DNA of 64,000 bases, taken from positions 4,526,001 to 4,590,000 of the forward strand of contig NZ_CP025546.1 in assembly GCF_003614435.1 (NCBI RefSeq), in the 5' to 3' direction. The stretch comes from Mycobacterium paragordonae. GTDB lineage: Bacteria > Actinomycetota > Actinomycetes > Mycobacteriales > Mycobacteriaceae. Within the stretch, counting starts at the first letter, position 1, and every line of letters begins with the position of its first letter. The translations under genes were made by a program, and so were the position numbers. The notes below the pieces were generated by a model. That model did no database searches. It was not told the DNA's origin and saw only the letters and a list, made by a program, of their open reading frames with translations. Shown one piece after another: positions 19,801 through 29,200 of this stretch.

Positions 19801-20656
19801 CGCCGCCGCCCTGGCGGAGCGCTTCGAGAGCGCCCGGCCTCAGTTGCGCGCCATCGCCTACCGCATGCTGGGGTCCGTCGATGACGCCGAGGACGCGGTT
19901 CAGGAAGCCTGGCTGCGACTGAGCACCAGCGCGGCCGAAGACATCGCCAACCTGGACGCATGGCTGACCACGGTGGTGGCCCGGATCTGCCTCAACACCT
20001 TGCGGGCCCGCCGCGTGCGGGCCGGCGAAGAGCTGGTCGCGCACTTGCCGGACCCGTTGGTCGACTCACCCGGCGAGTTCGACCCCGAACACCGGGCGCT
20101 GCTGGCCGACGCGGTCGGCATGGCGCTGTTCGTGGTGGTGGACACGCTGCAGCCCGATGAGCGGCTGGCGTTCGTTCTGCATGACGCGTTCGCGGTCCCG
20201 TTCGACCAGATCGCGCCGATCGTCGACAGAACGCCGGAGGCGACCCGCAAACTGGCCAGCCGCGCGCGGCGGCGCATCCAGGAATCCAGGCCCGATCCCG
20301 ACGGCGACCTGGCGACGCAGCGCGAGGTCGTTGCCGCGTTCTTCGCCGCCGGCCGCAGCGGCGACTTCGACCGGCTGGTCGCGGTGCTGCACCCGGACGT
20401 GATGTTGCGCGGCGACTTCGGCGCCGGCGCGCCCGGCTTCCGCGCGCAGGGCGCAGCCCGGGTAGCCGAGCTGGCCCACGGCTACGCCGGGCCGGAGCGG
20501 GAGGTGCGCCCCGCGACCGTCAACGGCGCCGCCGGCGCGGTCATCGTGGTCGCCGGCCGGCCGGTCGCGCTGATGGGATTCGTGGTCCGCGAGCATCGGA
20601 TCGCCGCGATCGACGTGCTGGCCGACCCCGAGCGCCTGGCCAAGCTCGACTGGTAG
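19784..20656 (+). CDS. ECF41-type sigma factor with fused SnoaL-like C-terminal domain (SigJ-like)
   Basis: 290 residues. Sigma region 2 (RAIAYRMLGSVDDAEDAVQEAWLRL) and region 4 (PFDQIAPIVDRTPEATRKLASRARRRI) are followed by an NTF2/SnoaL-like domain at about 180-285. The linker motif AHLPDPLVD corresponds to the WLPEP motif of ECF41, and DPERLAKLDW at the C terminus resembles the NPDKL motif. In this group the fused domain replaces an anti-sigma factor. M. tuberculosis SigJ is the closest type I recall. A GTG at 19793 is an alternative start. Confidence 0.9.
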   Translation: MPAVADAAALAERFESARPQLRAIAYRMLGSVDDAEDAVQEAWLRLSTSAAEDIANLDAWLTTVVARICLNTLRARRVRAGEELVAHLPDPLVDSPGEFDPEHRALLADAVGMALFVVVDTLQPDERLAFVLHDAFAVPFDQIAPIVDRTPEATRKLASRARRRIQESRPDPDGDLATQREVVAAFFAAGRSGDFDRLVAVLHPDVMLRGDFGAGAPGFRAQGAARVAELAHGYAGPEREVRPATVNGAAGAVIVVAGRPVALMGFVVREHRIAAIDVLADPERLAKLDW

Positions 20657-20671
20657 CCGAGCACACGCGGG

Positions 20672-21172
20672 TCAGCGCGAGGCGGCCTGCAGGAGGTCCA
20701 TCGCGGAGCCGCGCGACAGCACCCAACTGCCCTGGTTGACGAAGGTGACGCTCTGGGTGACCGGGGGCGAGAGCTTGGGACCGGAAATCGACACGTCGGC
20801 GGTGGCCGAATTGGCCGCGGCCGGCTGGATGTTCGCCACGCTGAACGACAACGGCAGATCGCCGTTCTTTGCGGCCTTCTTCAGCTGGTGGTCGGCGATG
20901 TGCGCCTCGGTGCCGCCGATTCCGCCCTCGACCAGGTCACTCTTGTTGGCGAACGGCACATTCGGGTCCGCGAGGCTGGTGAGGATGCCGGTCAGTTGGG
21001 CGGAGGTGGGCACGCCCGCCGGCGCCGGCGCCGGGTCCTGCGGGAGCGGCGCACCGAAAACGACGGGCTGCACCTGGTAGCCGACCGGGCCGGCGAACGC
21101 CGTGGCTCCGGCCGCGGCGGCGCCGATCGCGGCGACGGCCGCGGCGCCGATGGCCAGTGACTTGATGGTCAT
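20672..21172 (-). CDS. cfp2: Low molecular weight secreted antigen Cfp2 (MTB12) homologue
   Basis: 166-residue secreted protein, orthologue of Rv2376c; cellular role unknown. An Ala-rich signal peptide ([27 protein letters not shown]) precedes the mature [18 protein letters not shown], and the conserved [39 protein letters not shown] block identifies it. The ATG at 21172 is chosen because it begins the signal peptide and follows GAGGGGG. In M. tuberculosis mbtH lies beyond this gene; here an oxidase gene does. Confidence 0.93.
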   Translation of the reverse strand: MTIKSLAIGAAAVAAIGAAAAGATAFAGPVGYQVQPVVFGAPLPQDPAPAPAGVPTSAQLTGILTSLADPNVPFANKSDLVEGGIGGTEAHIADHQLKKAAKNGDLPLSFSVANIQPAAANSATADVSISGPKLSPPVTQSVTFVNQGSWVLSRGSAMDLLQAASR

Positions 21173-21361
21173 GGGATCCCCCTCGTATTCGCGCTGAGCG
21201 TTCCGGACATCGGTGTGCCGCACCGCTCGCGTGTGTTGTATTTGTGCACCTTGTGACTGATGTTTCGTTTGGTAGCGTGTCTATGTTACGTCCACGCTGC
21301 CGCCGACTCGATTGCACCGGCTGTGCCGCAGCTGTGCGGGAGCTATGAATCCGGGGGCCGA

Positions 21362-22732
21362 ATGTTCGCCAGCAGATACCCGGATGAAACGAGGTTCGCG
21401 TTTCGCCCCGGCGTCACCTGCATGACCACCGGCGCCGGAGCGGTGCTGCTGAAGCCTCCGCACAGTGAGAAGCTGGCCCGGCTGAGCGCCCAGCAGATGA
21501 CGGCGCTGAAGACCCTGAACCTCGGACCGGCGACGGTGACGGAGCTGGCCGGGGCGGGTGCGGCACGCGAGATCGACGCGCTGATCGACCACCTGGCCAA
21601 CCGCGGCTATCTGACCGTCACGGCTTGCGCTGAGGGGACGGATCTCTACTCGCTGATTCCGTTCGGTCAGCCGCCGGCGCGCCCCGAACCGACCCCCGAC
21701 GGCTCCACGGTGATGTCGAAATTTGCTGTGCTGCACAGTGATTCAGCTGGTCTGGTTTTGGAGAATCCGCTGGGCTGGTGTGATGTGCGCATCCATCAGC
21801 CACGGCTGCTCCCGCTGCTGGGTGGCCGCGCCTCGGACTGTCCCGATCTGCCGGCGCCCCTCGTGACGCAGTTCATCGCCGATCTGCACTGGGCCGGGGC
21901 ACTTGTCCGCCCCGACGACGAGACCTCGTTCGAGGCACAGAGCTGGGCCGCACCCGATCTGTGGTTTCATCGCCGCAGCACTCTCGGCCAGCGCATCGTC
22001 ACGTGGGACGACTTCGGTCCGACGAAATGGGCGAAGGGCCGCTTCCCGCAACCACCGGGACGCCGCACACCCTATCCAGGTGAACCGGTCGTCCTGCCGG
22101 TCCCCGACCTGAACGCCCGGCGCTCGCAGGACCCGCCGCTGGCGGCCGTCATCGAAGACCGGGTCACCACAAGGGCATTCGACGACGAGCGGCCCATCAC
22201 CGCCGGGCAACTGGGCGAGCTGCTCTACCGCACCGCGCGGACGCGCAGTACCCAGGCGGTAGACGCGGGCGAGGAACTGCTGTCCCGGCCGTACCCGGCC
22301 GGCGGGGGCCTCTACGAACTGGAGATCTACCCGGTGGTGCGCAGCGTCACCGGCCTGGAACCTGGTGTGTACCACTACGACTCGTTCGACCACGCGCTGC
22401 ACCCGGTCGCCGCCGCTGACGCGCCGGCCACCGCCCAGCTGACCAGGCCGGCCGCGGCGACCCTGTCCGGCGGCGCCGAGCCGCAGGTCTTGCTCGTCAT
22501 CGCGGCACGCGGCGGCCGGGTGATGTGGACCTACGAGCAGATCGCCTACGCCACCATCCTCAAGAATGTCGGCGTTCTGATGCAGACGATCTACCTGGCG
22601 GCCACCGCGATGGGTCTCGGCGTTTGCGCACAAGGCTTTTCGGACACCGCGGCGTTCACTGCCGCCACCGGGGTCGACGAGCGCCAGGAGTGCAGCGTCG
22701 GCAGCATCATCGTCGGCTCGCGAACTCCCTAA
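21362..22732 (+). CDS. SagB/McbC-type FMN-dependent dehydrogenase (nitroreductase fold)
   Basis: 456 residues. The C-terminal 250 are a nitroreductase-fold oxidase of the SagB/ThcOx group: RPYPAGGGLYELEIYPVV (SagB signature), then VMWTYEQIAYATILKNVGVLMQTIYLAATAMGLGVCAQGF. The N-terminal 200 include a winged-helix-like stretch (ATVTELAGAGAAREIDALIDHLANRGYLTV). Relatives oxidise thiazolines or oxazolines to azoles, and NRPS Ox domains belong here. It is convergent with mbtB, overlapping by 4 bp, which suggests action on the MbtB-made oxazoline; that is inference. The first ATG of the frame is 21260; 21362 is preferred. Confidence 0.82.
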   Translation: MFASRYPDETRFAFRPGVTCMTTGAGAVLLKPPHSEKLARLSAQQMTALKTLNLGPATVTELAGAGAAREIDALIDHLANRGYLTVTACAEGTDLYSLIPFGQPPARPEPTPDGSTVMSKFAVLHSDSAGLVLENPLGWCDVRIHQPRLLPLLGGRASDCPDLPAPLVTQFIADLHWAGALVRPDDETSFEAQSWAAPDLWFHRRSTLGQRIVTWDDFGPTKWAKGRFPQPPGRRTPYPGEPVVLPVPDLNARRSQDPPLAAVIEDRVTTRAFDDERPITAGQLGELLYRTARTRSTQAVDAGEELLSRPYPAGGGLYELEIYPVVRSVTGLEPGVYHYDSFDHALHPVAAADAPATAQLTRPAAATLSGGAEPQVLLVIAARGGRVMWTYEQIAYATILKNVGVLMQTIYLAATAMGLGVCAQGFSDTAAFTAATGVDERQECSVGSIIVGSRTP

Positions 22733-25700
22733 CCCTCCGCCATTACTTCGTCATCGGTCAACGCCGCGACGTCGAGGTAGTGGCGTGCGATCACGGCCAG
22801 TCGGTGCGGGGTGCCCCGCGCCGCCTCCCGGTTCTCCAGCCGGGCGGCCAGGCCCGCGACGGTCCGGGTGGCGAAGAAATCGGTGACCACCGCATGATCG
22901 ATGTCCAGCCACTCACGGACCCGCCCGATGACGGCGGTGGCCAGCACCGAATCGCCCCCGAGGGCAAAGAAATCATCATGCACACCAACGGCTTTCGGAT
23001 CATCGACTCCCAGCGCCTCGGCTACGATGTCGGCCAACGCGGTTTCGAGATCGGTGCGCGGAGCGGTGTCCCGGTCCGGGTGCTGTGGTTGCAGCAGCGC
23101 GACGACGGCGCGGCGGTCCAGTTTGCCGTTGGGCGTCAACGGGATTCGCTCGAGCACCTCGATGCGGGCCGGGATCATGTAACCCGGTAGCAGGCCGGCG
23201 ACGGCTTCGGTGAGGTCCCCGGTGCTCTCACCCGCCGGGCCGCCCGCCGGGTCACCCGCGATGGCCGCGACCAGCACGGGCGCGTTGGCGCCGACGACGG
23301 CCGCCACGGCGTGGTGCACGCCGGGGATGCTACGCAGTGCGTTCTCCACCTCACCCAGTTCGACGCGGTAGCCGCGGATCTGCACCTGATGGTCGGCGCG
23401 GCCGAGAAATTCGACGGTGCCGTCCGGCCAGTACCGCGCGGTGTCGCCCGTCTTGTACCAGCGGATGCCGTCGTGCTCGACGAAACGTTCCGACGTGCGT
23501 CGGGGATCGTGGCGGTAACCCGCTGCGACATTCGCACCGCCCACCCAGAGTTCACCGGGCACCCAGTCCAGACAGTCGCGGCCGGACGGCGACACCACCC
23601 GACACCGGACGTTGCGCAACGGCACACCGAACGGCACCGTGGCCCAATGCGCCGGTGGTTCACCGACCACCTCGCAGACCGTGCTGTGGATCGCGGTCTC
23701 CGTTGCTCCGCCCAGGCCGGCGAACCGGCAGTCGGGAGCCACCTTTCGCAGCCGGCGGGCCAACTCGGCACCTACCCAGTCACCGCCGAGCAGCACCGCC
23801 CGCAGTGACTCGCCAAGACGGCGCGCTCCGGCCGCCAGGATCATGTCGAGGATGCCCGGAACACAGTTGAGGATCGAAACCTGGTGTCGGCGAATCATCT
23901 CCACCCAGGCATCGGCGGCACCCGCCTGGCCGGCGTCGACGACGGCGACCGCACCGCCGACGGAGAACATGCCGAAGATGTCGTAGACGGACAGATCGAA
24001 CTCCAGGGCAGAGACCCCAAGCGCCCGATCCGTCTCGCCGACATCGAACCACTCGTTGACGGCGTCGATGGTGTTCATCGCTGCGCTGTGCGGCACTTCC
24101 ACCCCTTTGGGCATACCGGTCGACCCGGACGTGAACAGCACATAGGCGATGGCGCCGGTGTCTGGTAAAACCGCCTCGGTCAACGGTTCCCGATAATTCC
24201 GCGCGGCGTCGATGCAGACACACGGTATGTCCGGACCGAAGTCGGCGCCCTCGACGGTCAGCGCCGCGACGACGTCGGCGGTCTGAAGTATCCTGGCCCG
24301 GCGCTCATCCGGTTGCTCGTGGCCGATCGGCACGTACGTCGCGCCAGCGGCGAGCACCCCGAGCACGGCCGGGATCTGGTCCCGCCCCTTGGGTAATTGG
24401 ATCGCGACGGCATCGCCGGGTCTTACCCCGCAGGCCCGCAGCGCGCCGGCCACCGCGAGTGAGCTCTCGGACAACTCCCGGTAACTCCAGGCGCCGGCCT
24501 CTCCGCCGAACCCCCACATCACGGCCGGGTCATCGGGGTGCTTGTCAGCATGCTCGAAAAAGCCCTGATGCAAACACCGTCCGCTGACTGGGCCGTCCGT
24601 CGCGTTGACGGCCGCCCGCACCTTCGCCTGCGCGCACGGCAGCCGCACCGCGGCCTCGGCATCCCAGCCCGCCGCACCGTCAGTCAGGCGCCCGACGGCC
24701 TCGGTGAACCTGGCGAACATGGCGTCCACCATGCCTGCAGGAAACGCGAACTCCCTGACGTCCCAATTGATCAACAGCCCGCCGCGCAGTTCGGTGATCT
24801 GGACGTCCAGCAACACCTGCGGCCCCTGCGAAATGATCCACACCGGTTCACCGAATGTCTCGATGACGGTGTCCGAGAACAATTCGCCGAGATCAAGGGC
24901 ACTGGTGAAGACCACCGGCGCCAGCACCGGTTCGCCCCGCTGCCGACCCAGGTCGCGCAGCACCTCCAGGCCGGAATAGGATGCGTGCGAACCACTTTCG
25001 TACATGCTGCGCTGCACGGCGCGGGCCCGGTCGGCCACCGACATGTTCTCACTGACGTCGACCTCGAGCATGATCGACGACGTGAAATCCCCTATCACCC
25101 GGTCGATGTCGGGGTGCACCGATTCGCGATGAAACAGCGGCACATTGAGCAGGAACCGGTCCTGTGCGGACCATCCGCCGATGGTGTCGGCGAAGACCGC
25201 GGCCAGGGCCACGGCCGGCGTGACACCGCGAGCGTGGGCGCCGGAAACCAGCCGGCCCTTGGCTTCCGGCGTCAGCCAATGATCGTAGCGAACGGTGCGC
25301 CGGGTCGACCCCCGATCGCTCACCGGCGCCGCGGGAAGTTCGGGTGCTCCGGGCATTTCGGGCAGACGGCGCTGCCACCACTGGCGATCCCGCTCCCGCA
25401 TCCCGTCACCATCCCGGCGCTGTTCGGCCTCGATGCGGTAGCGCTGATAGCTGTATCCGGGAGCCGACGGCTCGGCCCCGCGATAGAGTCCGGCCAGCTC
25501 GGACATCAGCACGCGGTAACTCATCGCGTCACCGGCGAGCATGTCGACATCCAGGTGCAACCGGCACCGGTCCTCGTCGTAGCGGGTCAATGTGACGTCG
25601 ATGACCTGGCCCTCGTCAATCGCCAACCGCTGATGCGTCTTTCGGTCCCGGATGGCTGCCAGCGCGGCGTCGGCGGCCGGCCGGCCCTGACCACGCAAAT

Positions 25701-26229
25701 CCACCACGTCAAACACCGGGCGGCCCGGTCGTGGCATCGTCTGCTGAGTTCCGTCCGGCAGGAACCGGGTTCGGAGCATGGCATGGGTGGCGACGAGATC
25801 GTCCACCGCCCGCTCGAGTCGCACCGGATCGATTGCGCTGCCGTCGAATTCGACGTACAGATGTGCCGCCACCCCGCCCAGTTCCTGCTCGTCGGATCGG
25901 CCGATCCAGTACGCGTGCTGCATCGGAGCCAACGGGAACGGGGCGTCGTCGACAAGCGCCGGTTCGGCTTGGACCGGCGGGGCGGGGTCCGCCGGTTGTC
26001 CGCTGAGCAGGGCGTGCCACGAGTCGACCGTGGGGTGTGCCGCCAGCTCGGCAAAGGTGACGGCGGCACCGCGCTTACGCCAGCCGCCGGCCATCGCCAT
26101 CATGCGGATCGAGTTGAGTCCCAGTTGAATGAGATCATCATGGTCTGTGACGTCTTCGGCTGGGCAGCCGAGTTGGGCCGCGATCGTGGCCTTGATCTCG
26201 TCCCTGGTGATCGGTTCTCCGTCAAGCAC
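22729..26229 (-). CDS. mbtB: Mycobactin NRPS MbtB: aryl carrier - cyclisation - adenylation - carrier
   Basis: 1166 residues. Aryl carrier at about 5-75 (Ser40 in LGLNSIRMM) accepts salicylate from MbtA. The cyclisation domain at 95-520 has DMLAGDAMS (DxxxxDxxS). The adenylation domain at 545-1030 has LFTSGSTGMPKG and LGGATETAIHS. A peptidyl carrier lies near 1060-1135 (GGDSVLA). It couples salicylate to Ser or Thr and cyclises it to the oxazoline. By-eye code residues are D,L,Y,C,V,L,L,I,H, the final His as in Thr-type domains. No thioesterase domain follows, unlike M. tuberculosis MbtB; mbtT supplies it. The GTG at 26229 follows GGGAGGG, 20 bp after mbtF. Confidence 0.92.
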   Translation of the reverse strand: MLDGEPITRDEIKATIAAQLGCPAEDVTDHDDLIQLGLNSIRMMAMAGGWRKRGAAVTFAELAAHPTVDSWHALLSGQPADPAPPVQAEPALVDDAPFPLAPMQHAYWIGRSDEQELGGVAAHLYVEFDGSAIDPVRLERAVDDLVATHAMLRTRFLPDGTQQTMPRPGRPVFDVVDLRGQGRPAADAALAAIRDRKTHQRLAIDEGQVIDVTLTRYDEDRCRLHLDVDMLAGDAMSYRVLMSELAGLYRGAEPSAPGYSYQRYRIEAEQRRDGDGMRERDRQWWQRRLPEMPGAPELPAAPVSDRGSTRRTVRYDHWLTPEAKGRLVSGAHARGVTPAVALAAVFADTIGGWSAQDRFLLNVPLFHRESVHPDIDRVIGDFTSSIMLEVDVSENMSVADRARAVQRSMYESGSHASYSGLEVLRDLGRQRGEPVLAPVVFTSALDLGELFSDTVIETFGEPVWIISQGPQVLLDVQITELRGGLLINWDVREFAFPAGMVDAMFARFTEAVGRLTDGAAGWDAEAAVRLPCAQAKVRAAVNATDGPVSGRCLHQGFFEHADKHPDDPAVMWGFGGEAGAWSYRELSESSLAVAGALRACGVRPGDAVAIQLPKGRDQIPAVLGVLAAGATYVPIGHEQPDERRARILQTADVVAALTVEGADFGPDIPCVCIDAARNYREPLTEAVLPDTGAIAYVLFTSGSTGMPKGVEVPHSAAMNTIDAVNEWFDVGETDRALGVSALEFDLSVYDIFGMFSVGGAVAVVDAGQAGAADAWVEMIRRHQVSILNCVPGILDMILAAGARRLGESLRAVLLGGDWVGAELARRLRKVAPDCRFAGLGGATETAIHSTVCEVVGEPPAHWATVPFGVPLRNVRCRVVSPSGRDCLDWVPGELWVGGANVAAGYRHDPRRTSERFVEHDGIRWYKTGDTARYWPDGTVEFLGRADHQVQIRGYRVELGEVENALRSIPGVHHAVAAVVGANAPVLVAAIAGDPAGGPAGESTGDLTEAVAGLLPGYMIPARIEVLERIPLTPNGKLDRRAVVALLQPQHPDRDTAPRTDLETALADIVAEALGVDDPKAVGVHDDFFALGGDSVLATAVIGRVREWLDIDHAVVTDFFATRTVAGLAARLENREAARGTPHRLAVIARHYLDVAALTDDEVMAEG

Positions 26230-26249
26230 GTTGAGCTGACCCTCCCTTC

Positions 26250-29200
26250 TCAGGCCGTGGCTTCCAGCCCGGCGGCCAGCGCCGCCAGGGTGCGCTGCCA
26301 CAGCTGTGTCAGGCGATCGATCTCGGCCGGGGTGAACATAGCTTCGCTCCACAGGACGGTGTTGACGAGTTGCTGACCGGCCGGTGTGCCGCGGACCAGC
26401 AGGCTCATGTTCAGCGCGAAACGCAGCGGCAGCTCCGGCTCGGGATCGACGGGCAAAGCGTCGATTTCGTGTCCGTCGATCAGAGTCCACGGTTCGTCGG
26501 TCACCACGCCGAGGTCCAGGCGACCCAGGTAGTTGAACAACACCTGGGGCTCGACCGCCTCCTGCAACTCCGGGACGCGAGCGACGTGACGAAGCAACCC
26601 GTAATCCAGACCGTCGTAGGGAACGGCGTCGAGGTGAGCGGTCACCGAGTCCAGCAGTGTGCGGGCCACTCCGGGCGTCGCCTCGAGCCGCTCGACATCG
26701 ACGGCGGCCGCACCCGTTCCCAGCCGCACGGGGAACGCCGACGTGAACCAGCCCACGGTGTTCGTGGTGTCGGTGTCGAGCAGGGCATCGGCGCGACCGT
26801 GACTGTCCAGCGCGATCAGTGCGCCGCCGGACGGATCCTGCGATCGCAGCCGTCGCCAGCTGGCCAGCATGACCGTCACTGCGCATAAAAGGATTTCGCG
26901 CATCCGGTCATGGCGGCTCAGGGTGGCCACCAGCCGCTCGCTGACATCCACCGGCGTCACCACGTTGCTCACGCGCAGCGTCGACCAGGTGTCCCGGGTC
27001 GGGTCGGGGCGGCGTGCACCCAGAGCGGGATCGGCCTCGCTCAGCTGCGCACCCCAATAGTCGCGTTGGGCGATGACCTCCGGTGCCGTCGCACGGTCCC
27101 ACATCAACTCCGACCACCGCCGGTAGGAAGTGAACTCCGGCAATGCCTTCGGTGCGGCACCCGCGCGTACCGATCGCCACCCCTCCGAGATGTCGCTGAG
27201 CAGAATGTGCCAGGACACCACGTCGACCACCAGGTGGTGGATGGTCAACAGCAGCATCTGGTGGTCCGCCGCGCCGTCGAACCACACCGCTCGGACCATG
27301 TCGCCGGTGCGCGGATCGATCTCGTCTATCGCCCGGCGCGCCGCGCTCCGCACCAGCGTGGCCACATCGGTACCGGTAGGGACGTCGACCCGCGAGAGCA
27401 GTCCGGGCGCGGACACCACACCGGGTTCCCGGGTGACCAGACGAGCACCGTCGGGCGTATCGGTCAGGATCGATCGCAGCGACTCGTGCCCGTCGAGTAT
27501 CAGCTGCAGCAGTTGCTCTATCGCCGGGCGATCGATGCCGGCGGGTAGCCGCAGCAGAACGGTATTCGTGAAGCGCCGGTAGTTGCCGTGCTCGTTCACC
27601 CAGGTCACGATCGGAAGCGGCGGCACTTCACCGTATTCGGGGCCGTACCCGGAAACCTCCGGGGCCGCTGCGTCCGCCGCGTCGATCGCGGCGGCCAGCT
27701 CACGAATTGTGGGCGCGGTGAACACCATTCGCGGGCTCAACGCGAGCCCGCGCCGCCTGGCCTTGTGCACCAGGCCGATTGCGACGATGCTGTCCAGCCC
27801 GAGCACGAAGAAGTCTTCGTCCAGGTGCGGTGTCACGCCGTTGAACTGTTCTGCGAACAGCTCGCTCAGTACACGTTCGGTGTCGGTGGTCGGTGCCACC
27901 GGGCCGCGGGCACCCTGGGCGAGTTCGTCGTGCGCCAACCGGTCGAGTGCGTGACCGTCCAATTTGCCGTTGGCATTGACCGGCATCCGGGGAAGCGCCA
28001 CGATACGCGCCGGGACCATGTACACCGGCAGTTGCTCGGCGAGAGCCGTTCGCAGTGCGTGCGGGTCGGCCTGCGTATCCTGCTGCCAGACAACGAAACT
28101 GACCAGCGTCGCACCGCCGGCCCGCCGCACCACGGACACGGCCGCATCGTGGACGCCGGGCTGGGATCGAAGTGCGCCTTCGATCTCGCCGATTTCCACC
28201 CGGTAGCCGCGGATCTTGACCTGGTTGTCGCCGCGTCCGAGATAGGCCAGACCGCGGTGCGGCAGGCGGCGCACCAGGTCACCGGTGCGGTACATGCGTT
28301 GTCCGGGCCGGAACGGGTCGGCCACGAAGCGGGCCGCCGTCATGGCCGGCTGACCGACGTAACCGCGAGTCAGCTGGTTGCCCGACAGGTAGAGCTCGCC
28401 CACGACGCCGTGTGGAACGACGCGTAACGCCGAATCCAGGACGTAGCAGAGTGTTCCGGCGTTGGCCGTCCCGATGGTCGGAGCCGGGTACTCGCGCACG
28501 CCGGCCACCACGGCCTCGACGGTCGCTTCGGTGGGCCCGTAGCAGTTGTACACGGCACCGGCCGACAACTCACAAAGCTGCTGCCACAGCACGCTGTTGA
28601 TGGCTTCACCGCCGAGTGCCAGCACCGCGAGCTCCGGCAGTCCCGCGGCCCGCAACTGGACGAGCATCGAAGGAGTCGTGTCGATCATGTCGATCTGATG
28701 ATCGGCCATCCCCTGCACGAGTCGGTCCGCGTCGCGCATCTCCTCGGCGTCGAACAGATGGATTCCGTGTCCGTCGAGCAGTCCAACCATGGGCTGCCAT
28801 GAGGCGTCGAAGCTCATGGACCAGGCATGTGCGATGCGCATCGGGCGGCCCAGGCGCTGCCGCGCCGGCCGGTAGACGCGGTCGCGGTGGTCGGCGAAGT
28901 AGCTGACCAACGCGCCGTGCGTGCCGATGACTCCCTTCGGCTCACCGGTGGACCCGGAGGTGAAGATGACGTATGCGCTGTGCCCGGGATGGCGGGCCAC
29001 GACCGGGGCGGCGGCGGCACGCTGCGAAATGCGTTCGGCCACCACCGGATCATCGAGCACCAGGCTCGGGATCGGGCCTTCGATGAGTTCCGAACCAGCG
29101 GCGTCGGTGATCGCCAACGCCGGGTTCGCCTGACGCAGCATGGATTCGACTCGCGCAGCCGGCAGGCTGACGTCCACCGGGAGGTAGGCGGCACCGGCGC

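Noticed and set aside
24538..26376. 612-residue plus-strand open frame
   Set aside because: It is antisense to mbtB and crosses into mbtF; no domain pattern.
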